Positions 43,536 to 54,124 of a stretch of 64,000 nucleotides of DNA are shown here, piece after piece. Source of the stretch: Clostridiaceae bacterium (GTDB lineage: Bacteria; Bacillota; Clostridia; Saccharofermentanales; DTU023); NCBI GenBank assembly GCA_012841145.1, contig DUVH01000011.1, positions 1 to 64,000 of the forward strand, written 5' to 3'. The notes beneath the pieces are model-generated. The model was not told the origin of the DNA. It did not search any database and saw only the letters and a program-made list of their open reading frames with translations. Within the stretch, counting starts at the first letter, position 1, and each line of letters begins with the position of its first letter. The position numbers and the translations under genes are program-made.

Positions 43536-43967
43536 ATGGCTAAACCGATTACCGCCTATGTGAAGCTTCAGATTCCGGCGGGACAAGCGACGCCGGCGCC
43601 GCCGGTAGGACCAGCTCTTGGACAACACGGGCTCAACATCGCCCAGTTTGTCAGAGAATTTAATGAACGGACACAAAAAGATATCGGTCTTGTGATCCCC
43701 GTCGTGATTACGGTATATCAGGATCGAACGTATTCCTTCATTACGAAAACTCCGCCGGCAGCAGTGTTGCTGAAAAAAGCATGTAACTTGGAGAAGGGGT
43801 CGGGTGAACCCGACAAGAAGAAGGTCGCGACCGTGCCTTGGTCTGAATGTGTCCGCATAGCCGAACTCAAAATGGAAGACTTGAATGCGTCGGATGTCGA
43901 TTCCGCAGCGCGTATGGTTGCAGGGACTGCCCGCAGTATGGGCATCGTCGTTGACTACGACAAATAA
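43536..43967 (+). CDS. rplK: 50S ribosomal protein L11
   Basis: The 143-residue protein has the L11 N-terminal proline-rich motif ([20 protein letters not shown]), the linker and the rRNA-binding C-terminal domain ([12 protein letters not shown], and [14 protein letters not shown]). It forms the GTPase-associated region of the large subunit with L10 and L12. GGGAGG precedes the ATG, and rplA follows after 17 bases. Confidence 0.98.
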   Translation: MAKPITAYVKLQIPAGQATPAPPVGPALGQHGLNIAQFVREFNERTQKDIGLVIPVVITVYQDRTYSFITKTPPAAVLLKKACNLEKGSGEPDKKKVATVPWSECVRIAELKMEDLNASDVDSAARMVAGTARSMGIVVDYDK

Positions 43968-43984
43968 GAAGGGAGGGACCTGTT

Positions 43985-44677
43985 ATGAAACGCGGTAAAC
44001 GTTATAAAGAAGCGGCAAAACTGGTTGATTCCCAGAAGACTTACGAGCCTGATGAGGCGCTCGATCTCGTGATCAAGACGGCGACGGCAAAGTTTGACGA
44101 AACAGTCGAGATCCATCTTCGCATGGGCGTCGACTCGCGTCGTGCCGACCAGCAGATTCGCGGAACGGTCATTCTTCCGCACGGAACGGGTAAGGACATG
44201 AGAGTGCTCGTGTTCGCCAAGGGTCCTGCGGCCGATCAGGCAAAAGAAGCGGGCGCCGACTACGTCGGTGCGGAAGATCTCGCTGAAAAGATTCAGAAAG
44301 AAGGCTGGCTCGAATTTGATGTCGCGATTGCGACTCCCGACATGATGGGTATCGTCGGTCGTCTCGGCCGGATACTCGGACCTCGCGGCCTGATGCCCAA
44401 CCCTAAATCAGGTACGGTGACGCCCGACGTGGCGCAAGCCGTCAGCGAGGCGAAAGCCGGTCGTATCGAGTATAGGCTCGAGAGACAGAACATCATTCAC
44501 TGCCCTATCGGTAAAGTGTCGTTCGGAACGGAAAAGCTGCTCGATAACTTTGACGCACTGCTCGACGCCGTCATCAGGGCAAAACCGGCAGCCGCGAAGG
44601 GACAATACATCCGTCGCTGCACGCTGGCAAGCACGATGGGCCCCGGCGTTCGTACGAACCCGAAGCTCTCGAAGTAA
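43985..44677 (+). CDS. rplA: 50S ribosomal protein L1
   Basis: The 230-residue protein has the L1 layout of two domains, with [11 protein letters not shown] at the start, [24 protein letters not shown], and the conserved [21 protein letters not shown] segment. L1 forms the mobile stalk that helps release E-site tRNA and may repress its own operon. AGGGAGG precedes the ATG at 43985. Confidence 0.98.
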   Translation: MKRGKRYKEAAKLVDSQKTYEPDEALDLVIKTATAKFDETVEIHLRMGVDSRRADQQIRGTVILPHGTGKDMRVLVFAKGPAADQAKEAGADYVGAEDLAEKIQKEGWLEFDVAIATPDMMGIVGRLGRILGPRGLMPNPKSGTVTPDVAQAVSEAKAGRIEYRLERQNIIHCPIGKVSFGTEKLLDNFDALLDAVIRAKPAAAKGQYIRRCTLASTMGPGVRTNPKLSK

Positions 44678-44689
44678 AAACGATCGCCC

Positions 44690-44840
44690 ATCGTATAATG
44701 GGCACAAAACAGAATAATACCTTCAACGCCGAAGAAAGCAGGAATCGTAACGATATAAACAGGTCAAGCTGTCCCGCCGAGGTGGATGGACGAACTTATT
44801 GTGCGCCCCTCTGCCGCTCGCGGAGGGGTGTTAAATATTA
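44690..44840 (+). promoter_or_regulatory. L10 leader (L10-L12 autoregulatory RNA)
   Basis: Between rplA and rplJ the RNA contains GCCGAAGAAAGCAGGAA (about 44729-44745) and CCGCCGAGGTGGAT (about 44773-44786), which match the conserved core of Gram-positive L10 leaders. A hairpin CCCCTC/GAGGGG (44806-44828) lies just before the GAAGGAGG binding site. The L10-L12 complex binds such leaders to limit rplJL expression. Confidence 0.8.
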
Positions 44841-44858
44841 GAAGGAGGTAAGTGCCGC

Positions 44859-45476
44859 ATGCCCAGTAAAAAAGTACTGGAGAGAAAGAAGAATCAGGTC
44901 ACGTCGCTCGTCAACGAGCTGAAAGACGCGGAATCAATCGTTTTTGCGGATTTCAAGGGCCTGAACGTCACGCAGGATACGGAAATGCGCGCCGCTTTCA
45001 GGAGCAAGGGCCTCACGTATCGTGTCGTCAAAAACACGATCTCTGAACGAGCATTTGAACAACTCGGCATCAAAGGGCTGGAAGAAACGCTCAAAGGCCC
45101 GACAGCCATCGCCTACAGCAAGGAAGACGTTGTTCTCGCTCCGCGTTTGATGCGCGAGTATTCTGAAAAGTTCAGAAGGCTCAAAATCAAGGGCGGAGTT
45201 ATCGGCGGTGAAGTCCAAGAGATCGACTACATCATGGCGCTGTCACGCGTAGAGTCGCGAGAAAAACTTTACGGACAATTGCTCTTCATGATGCTCTATC
45301 CGTTGACGGCATTCGCTCAGGTCGCCGGTCAAATCGCGGAAAAAGGCGCCGAATCAGGTGTTGAAAGGGTCGCGGATTTGTTAACGGCAGATGGCGGAGC
45401 GATAAAAGAGGCCGCCAAAGATGACGGCGCAGATGCCGCAAACGAAGCGGAAGAAGCATCGGGAGAGGAAAGTTAA
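44859..45476 (+). CDS. rplJ: 50S ribosomal protein L10
   Basis: The 205-residue protein has the rRNA-binding N-terminal domain (LKDAESIVFADFKGLNV, RVVKNTISERA, KGPTAIAYS) and the C-terminal helix that holds L12 dimers. It is about 30-35 residues longer than usual because of an Asp/Glu/Ala-rich tail after residue 170. GAAGGAGG at 44841-44848 precedes the ATG. Downstream lies a long 164-base spacer before rplL. Confidence 0.96.
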   Translation: MPSKKVLERKKNQVTSLVNELKDAESIVFADFKGLNVTQDTEMRAAFRSKGLTYRVVKNTISERAFEQLGIKGLEETLKGPTAIAYSKEDVVLAPRLMREYSEKFRRLKIKGGVIGGEVQEIDYIMALSRVESREKLYGQLLFMMLYPLTAFAQVAGQIAEKGAESGVERVADLLTADGGAIKEAAKDDGADAANEAEEASGEES

Positions 45477-45640
45477 GTAGTAAAAGCGAAGGGGAATCAA
45501 TAGCCTCTCAACCACGAAGCAGGTGCTTATGCACAGCACCGGTTGTCTGTTCCAACAGGAAGACATAGAACAGAAAAACTAATAATTTATATGATGTTCG
45601 CAGGAAGCGAACGTGCTCTACATCAGGAGGTAGACTGAAA
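45477..45640 (+). promoter_or_regulatory. Long structured spacer between rplJ and rplL
   Basis: This spacer is longer than the few dozen bases usual between these genes. It holds GGTGC/GCACC (45522-45526 and 45536-45540) and GTTCGC/GCGAAC (45596-45601 and 45607-45612) hairpins. Outer TGAT/ATCA pairing (45592-45595 and 45622-45625) would reach the first base of the AGGAGG site at 45625-45630. It may raise or tune L12 synthesis, which must exceed that of L10. Confidence 0.45.
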
Positions 45641-46024
45641 ATGGATAAAGATAAACTCGCCGGAATCCTTGAAAGTGTAAAAGGTCTGACGATTCTTGAA
45701 CTGAATGAACTCGTAAGAATGATGGAAGACGAGTTCGGCGTCTCTGCCGCAGCGATGGCGATTGCCGCACCGTCAGCCGACGGCGCCGCAGGCGGAGCTG
45801 AAGAAGAAGTTAAAACGGAATTTGACGTAATCCTCAAGAATGCCGGACAAGCGAAAATTGCCGTCATTAAAGCCGTGCGCGAGATCACGGGCCTCGGCCT
45901 GAAAGAGGCGAAAGGCCTCGTCGACGCGGCTCCGAAGGCGATCAAAGAAAAGGTCAGCCGTGAGGAAGCGGAAGACGCCGCCAACAAGCTTAAGGAAGCT
46001 GGAGCGGAAGTCGAAATCGAGTAA
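45641..46024 (+). CDS. rplL: 50S ribosomal protein L7/L12
   Basis: The 127-residue protein has the dimerising N-terminal domain ([19 protein letters not shown]), an Ala/Gly-rich hinge and the C-terminal factor-binding domain ([38 protein letters not shown]). It recruits translation GTPases. A terminator follows at 46055-46092, so rpoB is not part of this transcript. Confidence 0.98.
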   Translation: MDKDKLAGILESVKGLTILELNELVRMMEDEFGVSAAAMAIAAPSADGAAGGAEEEVKTEFDVILKNAGQAKIAVIKAVREITGLGLKEAKGLVDAAPKAIKEKVSREEAEDAANKLKEAGAEVEIE

Positions 46025-46054
46025 CGTTTTGACTTTTACTGATTCGAATTGTAA

Positions 46055-46092
46055 AGGGGAGGTTGTTTCAAAGCGCAACCTCCTCTTTGTTG
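46055..46092 (+). terminator. Rho-independent terminator after rplL
   Basis: AGGGGAGGTTG (46055-46065) pairs with CAACCTCCTCT (46076-46086) with one G-U pair and a ten-base loop; TTGTTGTTATT follows. Confidence 0.85.
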
Positions 46093-46408
46093 TTATTGGA
46101 ATTCTCTACCTATCGTTCAAATATTGACCGTGCCGAATACTCTAGAGTCTCTCATGAAGCATATGAGTCATTCGATTGTTGTGCAAGCACATACTTGCTT
46201 TTCTTTAACCTGTCGTTCAGAAAGGGCAAAATGCCGATAATCGCTGTGCAAACGACGAGAGGGGCTTTTCTAGATATGTGCTAGAATAACAAACGGTTCG
46301 ATTATATGACAGCGTGTGATGAAATTGACGTTATCCATATTAGGCGAGCCGTTGAACGTATACATTCGGAAGTGACGATAAAGGTGTTGCACTTCCTCGA
46401 GAAAGGAA
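46093..46408 (+). promoter_or_regulatory. 316-base region upstream of gap with hairpins
   Basis: No convincing gene is seen. It contains CTCAT/ATGAG (46151-46166 region), GCAAG/CTTGC (46183-46187 and 46194-46198) followed by TTTTCTTT, and near the end GGAAGTG/CACTTCC (46368-46374 and 46390-46396) just before the GAAAGGA binding site of gap. The promoter of gap must lie here, but I could not fix its boxes. Confidence 0.4.
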
Positions 46409-46417
46409 ATGAATAAT

Positions 46418-47500
46418 ATGGCAATTAGAGTTGCAATTAACGGATTTGGACGTATCGGACGTCTCGTCTTCAAAGGTCTCGTCGAGCGCGGACTGCTTGA
46501 TAACGGCGTTGATCTCGTCGCTATCGTCGCAAGAAACACGAAAGCCGACTACTTTGTTTACCAGCTGAAATACGACTCCACACAGCATCGTTGGGAGCGC
46601 GATATTGCGGCGGAGAAGTCGGATCCCTCGCTTGAGGAGAACGACGTAATCGTGGTTGACGGCAAGCACAGGATTCAGTGCGTACTCGCCGGCACTTCCC
46701 CCTCAGACCTCGACTGGAAGAGCTTGGGCGTTGACTATGTCATCGACAGTTCAGGTAAGTTCAACGACTACGACAAAGCGATGGGACACATCGACGTAGG
46801 GGCTAAGAAGGTTCTCCTGACCGCTCCGGGTAAAGGTCCCGTGCGCACGCTCGTCATGGGCGTCAACGAAGGCGAATACAATGCGAAAGAAGACCTCATC
46901 GTCTCGAACGCCTCTTGTACGACAAACTGCCTTGCGCCGGTCGTTCACGTACTCCTTAAAAACGGACTCGAAATTGAAAAGGGTCTGATGACAACCATCC
47001 ACGCGTACACCGCGTCGCAGAAAGTCCTTGACGGAACCTCGCTCAAGAACTGGCGTCTCGGCCGCACAGCGGCGGAAAACATCATTCCGACGACGACGGG
47101 AGCCGCTAAAGCCGTCGGTCAGGTTCTTCCCGCCGTGAAGGGCATTATGACAGGTATGGCGTTCCGCGTGCCGACACCGACAGGTTCAGTTGTTGACTTG
47201 ACCGTTCTTCTGAAGAATGACAGCTCCATCGAAGAGATCGACGCGATGATGAAGGAAGCGTCAGAGACGTACTTGAAGGGTATTTTGAAGTACACGAAAG
47301 ACCCTATCGTCTCGACCGACGTCATCCAAGATTCACATTCTTCAATTTACGACTCCGAGGCGACACTCAAGAACAATCTCCCCGACGAGAAACGCTTCTT
47401 CAAACTCGTTTCGTGGTATGACAACGAGTGGGGCTACTGCGAGCGGACGATCGACCTTTTGCTCTACATCGCAAAAGAAGACGAAAATGCCGGTGTGTAA
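46418..47500 (+). CDS. gap: Glyceraldehyde-3-phosphate dehydrogenase, glycosomal-like type
   Basis: The enzyme oxidises glyceraldehyde 3-phosphate with NAD+ and phosphate. It has INGFGRIGR for NAD binding, the nucleophile Cys167 in SNASCTTNC, the TIHAYTASQ His motif and SWYDNEWGY. At 360 residues it is longer than the usual 330-340 of Bacillota GAPDH. Insertions and wording such as ADYFVYQLKYDSTQH and SSIYDSEATLKNNLPDEKRF resemble, from memory, the glycosomal GAPDH of kinetoplastids and its relatives in some bacteria. The ATG at 46418 is preferred to 46409 because GAAAGGA lies ten bases upstream of it. It is flanked by terminators, hence monocistronic. Confidence 0.95.
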   Translation: MAIRVAINGFGRIGRLVFKGLVERGLLDNGVDLVAIVARNTKADYFVYQLKYDSTQHRWERDIAAEKSDPSLEENDVIVVDGKHRIQCVLAGTSPSDLDWKSLGVDYVIDSSGKFNDYDKAMGHIDVGAKKVLLTAPGKGPVRTLVMGVNEGEYNAKEDLIVSNASCTTNCLAPVVHVLLKNGLEIEKGLMTTIHAYTASQKVLDGTSLKNWRLGRTAAENIIPTTTGAAKAVGQVLPAVKGIMTGMAFRVPTPTGSVVDLTVLLKNDSSIEEIDAMMKEASETYLKGILKYTKDPIVSTDVIQDSHSSIYDSEATLKNNLPDEKRFFKLVSWYDNEWGYCERTIDLLLYIAKEDENAGV

Positions 47501-47558
47501 CCGCCAACGAAAACTTCTCGCTAACCGACCATAAACAACCCCCCTTATTGGTAGGTAT

Positions 47559-47602
47559 AACGCGCCTCTTTCCTTAACCGGAGAGGCGTGTTATTTTTTT
47601 AT
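47559..47602 (+). terminator. Rho-independent terminator after gap
   Basis: AACGCGCCTCT (47559-47569) pairs with AGAGGCGTGTT (47582-47592) with one G-U pair, and ATTTTTTTAT follows. The rest of the spacer to atpB (47603-47779) holds a small CCACTT/AAGTGTGG dyad near 47680 and no gene; GGGAGGAG precedes atpB. Confidence 0.92.
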
Positions 47603-47779
47603 TTTTCTTAAATCATCTTCTATTACTGCAATCCTGTACGGTTGCTATCAGAGCCCTCATGTTTTCTTGTTGATCTTTGGCTCTTAGGCCACTTTACAAG
47701 TGTGGCGGATCGTCCTAAAATAATTCAGTCGAGCTGATCTTCGTTTTGGTAAGTACGCTCGAAGGGAGGAGATGGGGGT

Positions 47780-48610
47780 ATGACGGATAGTTTTTCTCAA
47801 ATTTTCTTTAACAAGCTATGGGAACATCTGAAACCGGGAGGTCGTGATCTTGGTGAGACGATTCGGTCGTCCATTGACTTTGGACCGGTTTGGAATATCC
47901 GTATCGGAGATGTGACGATTCCGGTGACGGGCGCGATGATCTCGCTGGTGACGAGTGTTCTAATTCTCATCGTTCTCGCGCTGTGGTTGCGTCGCGGTCT
48001 GCGCAAACACGGGATCTCAGGGAAACAGGCGCTCACAGAGAAACTTTACCTGATCGTGATCAATCTATGTGAAAGTTTCGGGATGAATCGTCAGCAAGCG
48101 GAGATCGTCCTGCCGTGGACATTGACGCTAGGGTTGTATATATTCCTGAACAACGCCATCGCCGTCATGCAATTCCCCGCGCCCGCCATGAATCCAGCCG
48201 TGCCGTTGTCGTTCGCGCTGTTTGCCGTAGCGCTGGTCGTCGTGATGGGAATCAGACTTCTCGGGTTGAAGGGTTTTTGGTATTCACTGATCAACCCAAT
48301 CCCCGGATTATTGCCTTTTAACATAATCGACTATTTAATCAAACCCGTCTCGCTGGCACTCCGTCTGTTCGGAAACGTGTTCGGCGGTTTTATATTGTTG
48401 CAATTCGTCAAGACGGTCATGCCTCTCATCCTTCCATCGATTTTAGGTCTATGGTTCGATGTGGCGGCGGGGCTTTTACAAGCCGTAATCTTTATGTATC
48501 TCACGACGTCTTACATCGGTGAGGTCGTGGAAAAATCAAATAGTACAGCCGAGCAAATTGCTCAGAAGAAACAATCAAAAAAGAGACAACTATTAGAAGA
48601 GAAGGTATAG
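47780..48610 (+). CDS. atpB: ATP synthase F0 subunit a
   Basis: The 276-residue membrane protein forms the ion half-channels next to the c-ring. Five or six hydrophobic segments are visible. The essential arginine lies in PVSLALRLFGNVFGG, and a second conserved region is near the C-terminus (VAAGLLQAVIFMYLTTSYIGE). It opens the ATP synthase operon; no atpI gene is present upstream. GGGAGGAG precedes the ATG at 47780. Confidence 0.95.
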   Translation: MTDSFSQIFFNKLWEHLKPGGRDLGETIRSSIDFGPVWNIRIGDVTIPVTGAMISLVTSVLILIVLALWLRRGLRKHGISGKQALTEKLYLIVINLCESFGMNRQQAEIVLPWTLTLGLYIFLNNAIAVMQFPAPAMNPAVPLSFALFAVALVVVMGIRLLGLKGFWYSLINPIPGLLPFNIIDYLIKPVSLALRLFGNVFGGFILLQFVKTVMPLILPSILGLWFDVAAGLLQAVIFMYLTTSYIGEVVEKSNSTAEQIAQKKQSKKRQLLEEKV

Positions 48611-48618
48611 GTACAGTT

Positions 48619-48846
48619 ATGGACAAAAGTTTAATTGCTTTGGCGGCAGCGCTTGCCATCGGAGTCGTCGGCAGTATCGCGGCTCTCGCCATTTCAAAGC
48701 TGGCAAGTAAGGCGTTCGAATCGATGGCGAAACAGCCTGAAGTCGCTCCCAGAGTTCAGACATCGCTTACGATCGGTATCGTCTTTATCGAGACGGTCGC
48801 CATTTATGCGCTCGTCGTGTCGCTTCTGCTCATCTTCGTATTTTAG
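48619..48846 (+). CDS. atpE: ATP synthase F0 subunit c
   Basis: This 75-residue hairpin protein forms the rotor ring. Helix 2 carries the ion-binding Glu58, followed by Thr59 (FIETVAIYALV). The polar loop is KAFESMAKQPEV, close to the consensus. Helix 1 (about residues 5-30) is unusual: instead of a regular GxGxGxG pattern it reads GVVGSIAALAIS, with Ala or Ser at several glycine positions and a Lys27 towards the loop. The Gln of Na+-binding c subunits is replaced by Ile26 in my alignment, which argues for H+ coupling, though not decisively. Confidence 0.93.
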   Translation: MDKSLIALAAALAIGVVGSIAALAISKLASKAFESMAKQPEVAPRVQTSLTIGIVFIETVAIYALVVSLLLIFVF

Positions 48847-48861
48847 TGAGAGGGTAGACCC

Positions 48862-49416
48862 ATGTATGATTTCATCGCCGAAAAGGCGATCGACTTCACT
48901 TCTCCGGAGGTGCTGGCGGGATATTTGGCCACAGGTATCATCGCCGTTGTCGGGTTGCTTATTACCGTCTTTGTTTATAAAAAAATCCTCTACAAACCGC
49001 TACGCAAAGTGATCAACGAACGTCAACAGGAAGTGGATCATTCGATTACAGGTTACGATGAACGCGAGCGTGAACTGAGCGAGCGCGAATCGTTGATGGA
49101 AGAGAGGGAGCGGGAGCAGCAGCAGTTGTTGGCGGATCAGCGTGCCGAGGCGATGGCGCAAGTCGAAGAGGAGCGTAAAAGAATTCTCTCGGAGGCCGAA
49201 GTGAAGGCAAGCGCCAGACTCGATGATGCCGATCGCGCGATCGAGGAAATGCGAGCGCGAGAGGAAGAGCGCGTCTACCGCAAAGCCGTGGAGTTGGCGA
49301 TCACCACGATCAGCCGACTGGAAGACCGCACAGTTGCTCCCGAAGAGGCGAAGGTATTGGATGATTCCGTTCGAGCGACTGCGAATCTGCCGAAGGAGGT
49401 CGGCCTTGAATCCTGA
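48862..49416 (+). CDS. atpF: ATP synthase F0 subunit b
   Basis: The 184-residue peripheral stalk protein has one N-terminal transmembrane helix (about residues 18-40) and a long charged coiled coil rich in Glu, Arg and Gln (about 45-150). The C-terminus ([16 protein letters not shown] and a short acidic tail) is where b subunits normally contact the delta subunit. The stop at 49414-49416 lies inside the atpA coding start. A delta gene would be expected directly after it but is absent. Confidence 0.93.
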   Translation: MYDFIAEKAIDFTSPEVLAGYLATGIIAVVGLLITVFVYKKILYKPLRKVINERQQEVDHSITGYDERERELSERESLMEEREREQQQLLADQRAEAMAQVEEERKRILSEAEVKASARLDDADRAIEEMRAREEERVYRKAVELAITTISRLEDRTVAPEEAKVLDDSVRATANLPKEVGLES

Positions 49417-51073
49417 TTTTGTCAAGCAGGAGGCATTGCGACTCGTCAGAGAGGATCTTCTGGAGAAAAGGGAAGTACAGTCTTGGAGCGAGTACCGGGA
49501 GCAACTTCCCGTGGGTGACGGGGCGGATCCTGATTTTGTCAAGCAGGAAACATTGCGGCTAGTCAGAGAAGATCTTCTGAAGAAAAGAGAAGTAAAGCCT
49601 TGGTACGAGTACAGAAAGCGACTCCCGAAAGAGAGCGGAACCGTTCTCTCAATTGCTGACAGTATCGCGCAAGTTTCGGGACTGTCGGGATGTATGTACG
49701 GTGAGATTGTCCGCTTCAGAGATGAGCAGTACGGTATCGCCATGAATCTCGGCGCCGACTCGGTTGGCGTCATGATGATTACGGGTGACCGTCTGAAATC
49801 GGGTGACGTCTGTTACAGCAGCGGCGAGACGGTTCGCGTACCTGTCGGTGAGGCAGTGCTTGGCCGCGTTCTCACACCTCTCGGACAACCGATCGACGGC
49901 GGTCCGGAGTTTCCCGCATCAACGCCCGATCGCCCCATTGAGTATCCGGCTCCTTCGATTTTGGCGAGAAAACCGGTCAGTATCCCGCTTGAGACGGGGA
50001 TCACGGCCATTGACGCCATGGTGCCGATCGGTCGCGGTCAGCGCGAGTTGATTATAGGCGATCGACAGACGGGAAAGACGACGATCGCTATCGATACGAT
50101 CCTCAATCAGAAGGGTAAAGGTGTCTATTGCTTCTACGTCGCCATCGGCCAGAAGATGTCGACCATCGCAGAACTTTATCACCTTTTCAAGCGGATGGGC
50201 GCTTTAGAATATACGACGATGATTGTCGCGTCAGCTTCCGATACGGCAGGAGTCCAGTATCTTGCTCCTTATGCGGGGTGTGCCATGGCGGAGTCTTTCA
50301 TGTACGACGGAAAGGATACGCTCGTCGTCTACGATGACTTGACGAAGCATGCACAGGCCTACCGCGCCATTTCACTTCTATTGCGTCGACCTCCGGGTCG
50401 TGAGGCGTTTCCCGGTGATGTCTTTTATCTGCACTCGAGACTTCTCGAGCGTGCCGCTCAGCTCAGTGATGAGTATGGCGGCGGTTCGATGACGGCTCTG
50501 CCGATCGTCGAGACGCAGGCGGGTGATATCTCAGCTTATATTCCGACCAACATCATTTCCATAACGGACGGCCAGATCTATCTTGAGACCGATCTGTTTT
50601 TCGCGGGTCAAAGGCCGGCGATCAACGTCGGGTTGTCTGTATCGCGTGTCGGCGGCGACGCGCAGCGTCCGGCGATGCACCAGATCGCGGGACCGCTTCG
50701 TATTGCCCTTGCGCAATATAGAGAGAAAAAAGCTTTTGCGCAATACGGCGCCGATATCGACGACGCGACGCGAACTCAAATCGCGAAGGGCGATCGCCTG
50801 ATGCTTCTCCTGAGTCAGAATCCGCTTCAGATGCGCACACTGGCGAAATCGCTCGCCGTTCTCTCTCTCGGTACGCGCGATTCGTTCAGCGATATACGGG
50901 AAGCCGATTTACCGCGCATGGCGAAGTTTTTCATGGATGCTCTGCCTGAAATGGCGCCGGATCTTGTGGCGACATTGGAATCGGGAGAAAAGTTTGATGA
51001 GAACCTGCACGAAAGAGTACTGAAAGCGTGGCAGACGTTCCGATCGGATTTTGAGAGCAGAGGTTCGCGTTAG
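49406..51073 (+). CDS. atpA: ATP synthase F1 subunit alpha with duplicated N-terminus
   Basis: The 555-residue protein is about 50 residues longer than typical alpha subunits (about 502-505). From about residue 80 it is canonical: [15 protein letters not shown], the beta-barrel domain, the P-loop GDRQTGKT (about 219-226), [10 protein letters not shown] and SISDG-like [11 protein letters not shown]. The first about 79 residues are a tandem pair of 39-residue units, each with PDFVKQE and LRLVREDLL, in place of the usual delta-binding helix. The TTG at 49406 is chosen because AAGGAGG lies six bases upstream (49393-49399) and no ATG or GTG has a comparable site; it overlaps the end of atpF by 11 bases. 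Confidence 0.93.
   Translation: MNPDFVKQEALRLVREDLLEKREVQSWSEYREQLPVGDGADPDFVKQETLRLVREDLLKKREVKPWYEYRKRLPKESGTVLSIADSIAQVSGLSGCMYGEIVRFRDEQYGIAMNLGADSVGVMMITGDRLKSGDVCYSSGETVRVPVGEAVLGRVLTPLGQPIDGGPEFPASTPDRPIEYPAPSILARKPVSIPLETGITAIDAMVPIGRGQRELIIGDRQTGKTTIAIDTILNQKGKGVYCFYVAIGQKMSTIAELYHLFKRMGALEYTTMIVASASDTAGVQYLAPYAGCAMAESFMYDGKDTLVVYDDLTKHAQAYRAISLLLRRPPGREAFPGDVFYLHSRLLERAAQLSDEYGGGSMTALPIVETQAGDISAYIPTNIISITDGQIYLETDLFFAGQRPAINVGLSVSRVGGDAQRPAMHQIAGPLRIALAQYREKKAFAQYGADIDDATRTQIAKGDRLMLLLSQNPLQMRTLAKSLAVLSLGTRDSFSDIREADLPRMAKFFMDALPEMAPDLVATLESGEKFDENLHERVLKAWQTFRSDFESRGSR
49410..49643 (+). repeat. 117-bp tandem duplication at the start of atpA
   Basis: Copies 49410-49526 and 49527-49643 both begin ATCCTGATTTTGTCAAGCAG and stay similar throughout. 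Each encodes a 39-residue helix-prone unit. The first copy also contains the atpF stop codon. Identity is high at the start and lower at the end, so the duplication is not brand new. Confidence 0.92.
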
Positions 51074-51153
51074 CGAAGAGGTTTGTATCTCAGTAGATGC
51101 GGCCTTTGTCGGTTCATTCTATACAGCATAAAATCACTTAGGGACAGGGAGAC

Positions 51154-53570
<2,417 letters not shown>

Positions 53571-53594
53571 TTGGGAAACGGGGATGGAACGAAC

Positions 53595-54035
53595 GTGAAA
53601 CCGATGAAGCTGACATTGTTGACACCGATCGGATCGTGGACATACGATGACGGCGATCTTGTCGTTGTGACGACAAAAGACGGATCGCAAGGTTTCATGC
53701 GCAATCACCTTCCAACCATTGTGGAGGTCATCCCGGGACCCGTAAGATACCGCATTCCCTCGTCCGATCAGGGCGGGGAGAGGTGGCGCGTCATGGTCGT
53801 GTCAGTCGGTTATGCGGAAGTGCAGGCAGATGAGGTTACCGTCGTTGTGAATGCCGCCGAGATGCCGGATACGATCGACCGCGAACGCGCGGAACGGGCG
53901 CTCAAACGGTCTTTAGAAATATACAACGATCCCGAAACGAATGACACACGACGTACTCACGCGCGCCATGCGATTCGTCGCGCGAAAGCGAGAATTGATT
54001 TTCATAAACGTTACGTCGAACAGGCTGAGTCTTAA
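53595..54035 (+). CDS. atpC: ATP synthase F1 subunit epsilon
   Basis: The protein of about 146 residues has the beta-sandwich N-terminal domain (LTLLTPIGSW, TKDGSQGFMRNHLPTIVEV) and a C-terminal helical hairpin (AERALKRSLEIYN, HAIRRAKARIDF) that regulates ATPase activity. The start is probably GTG 53595 behind GGGGATGGA, though ATG 53604 is possible. It ends the operon; a hairpin follows at 54066. Confidence 0.9.
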   Translation: MKPMKLTLLTPIGSWTYDDGDLVVVTTKDGSQGFMRNHLPTIVEVIPGPVRYRIPSSDQGGERWRVMVVSVGYAEVQADEVTVVVNAAEMPDTIDRERAERALKRSLEIYNDPETNDTRRTHARHAIRRAKARIDFHKRYVEQAES

Positions 54036-54065
54036 ATCACACAAAATATATTGTCTCAAAAATGT

Positions 54066-54096
54066 AAGGGGTGTTTCGTTTGAGAACCCCCTTTTC
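54066..54096. terminator. Terminator between atpC and the OPT transporter gene
   Basis: AAGGGG at 54066-54071 pairs with CCCCTT at 54088-54093, with a partly paired interior, and TTCC follows. On the minus strand the stem is followed by TTACATTTTTG. It lies between convergent genes and can act in both directions. Confidence 0.7.
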
Positions 54097-54124
54097 CGTT
54101 TCCAAGATTACGTTCAGGACACGA

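Noticed and set aside
46063..46284. Possible 73-residue gene between rplL and gap
   Set aside because: It begins inside the rplL terminator, has no binding site and shows no recognisable pattern.
48619..48846. Na+-specific c subunit
   Set aside because: Glu58-Thr59 would fit, but the helix-1 Gln ligand is missing in my alignment.
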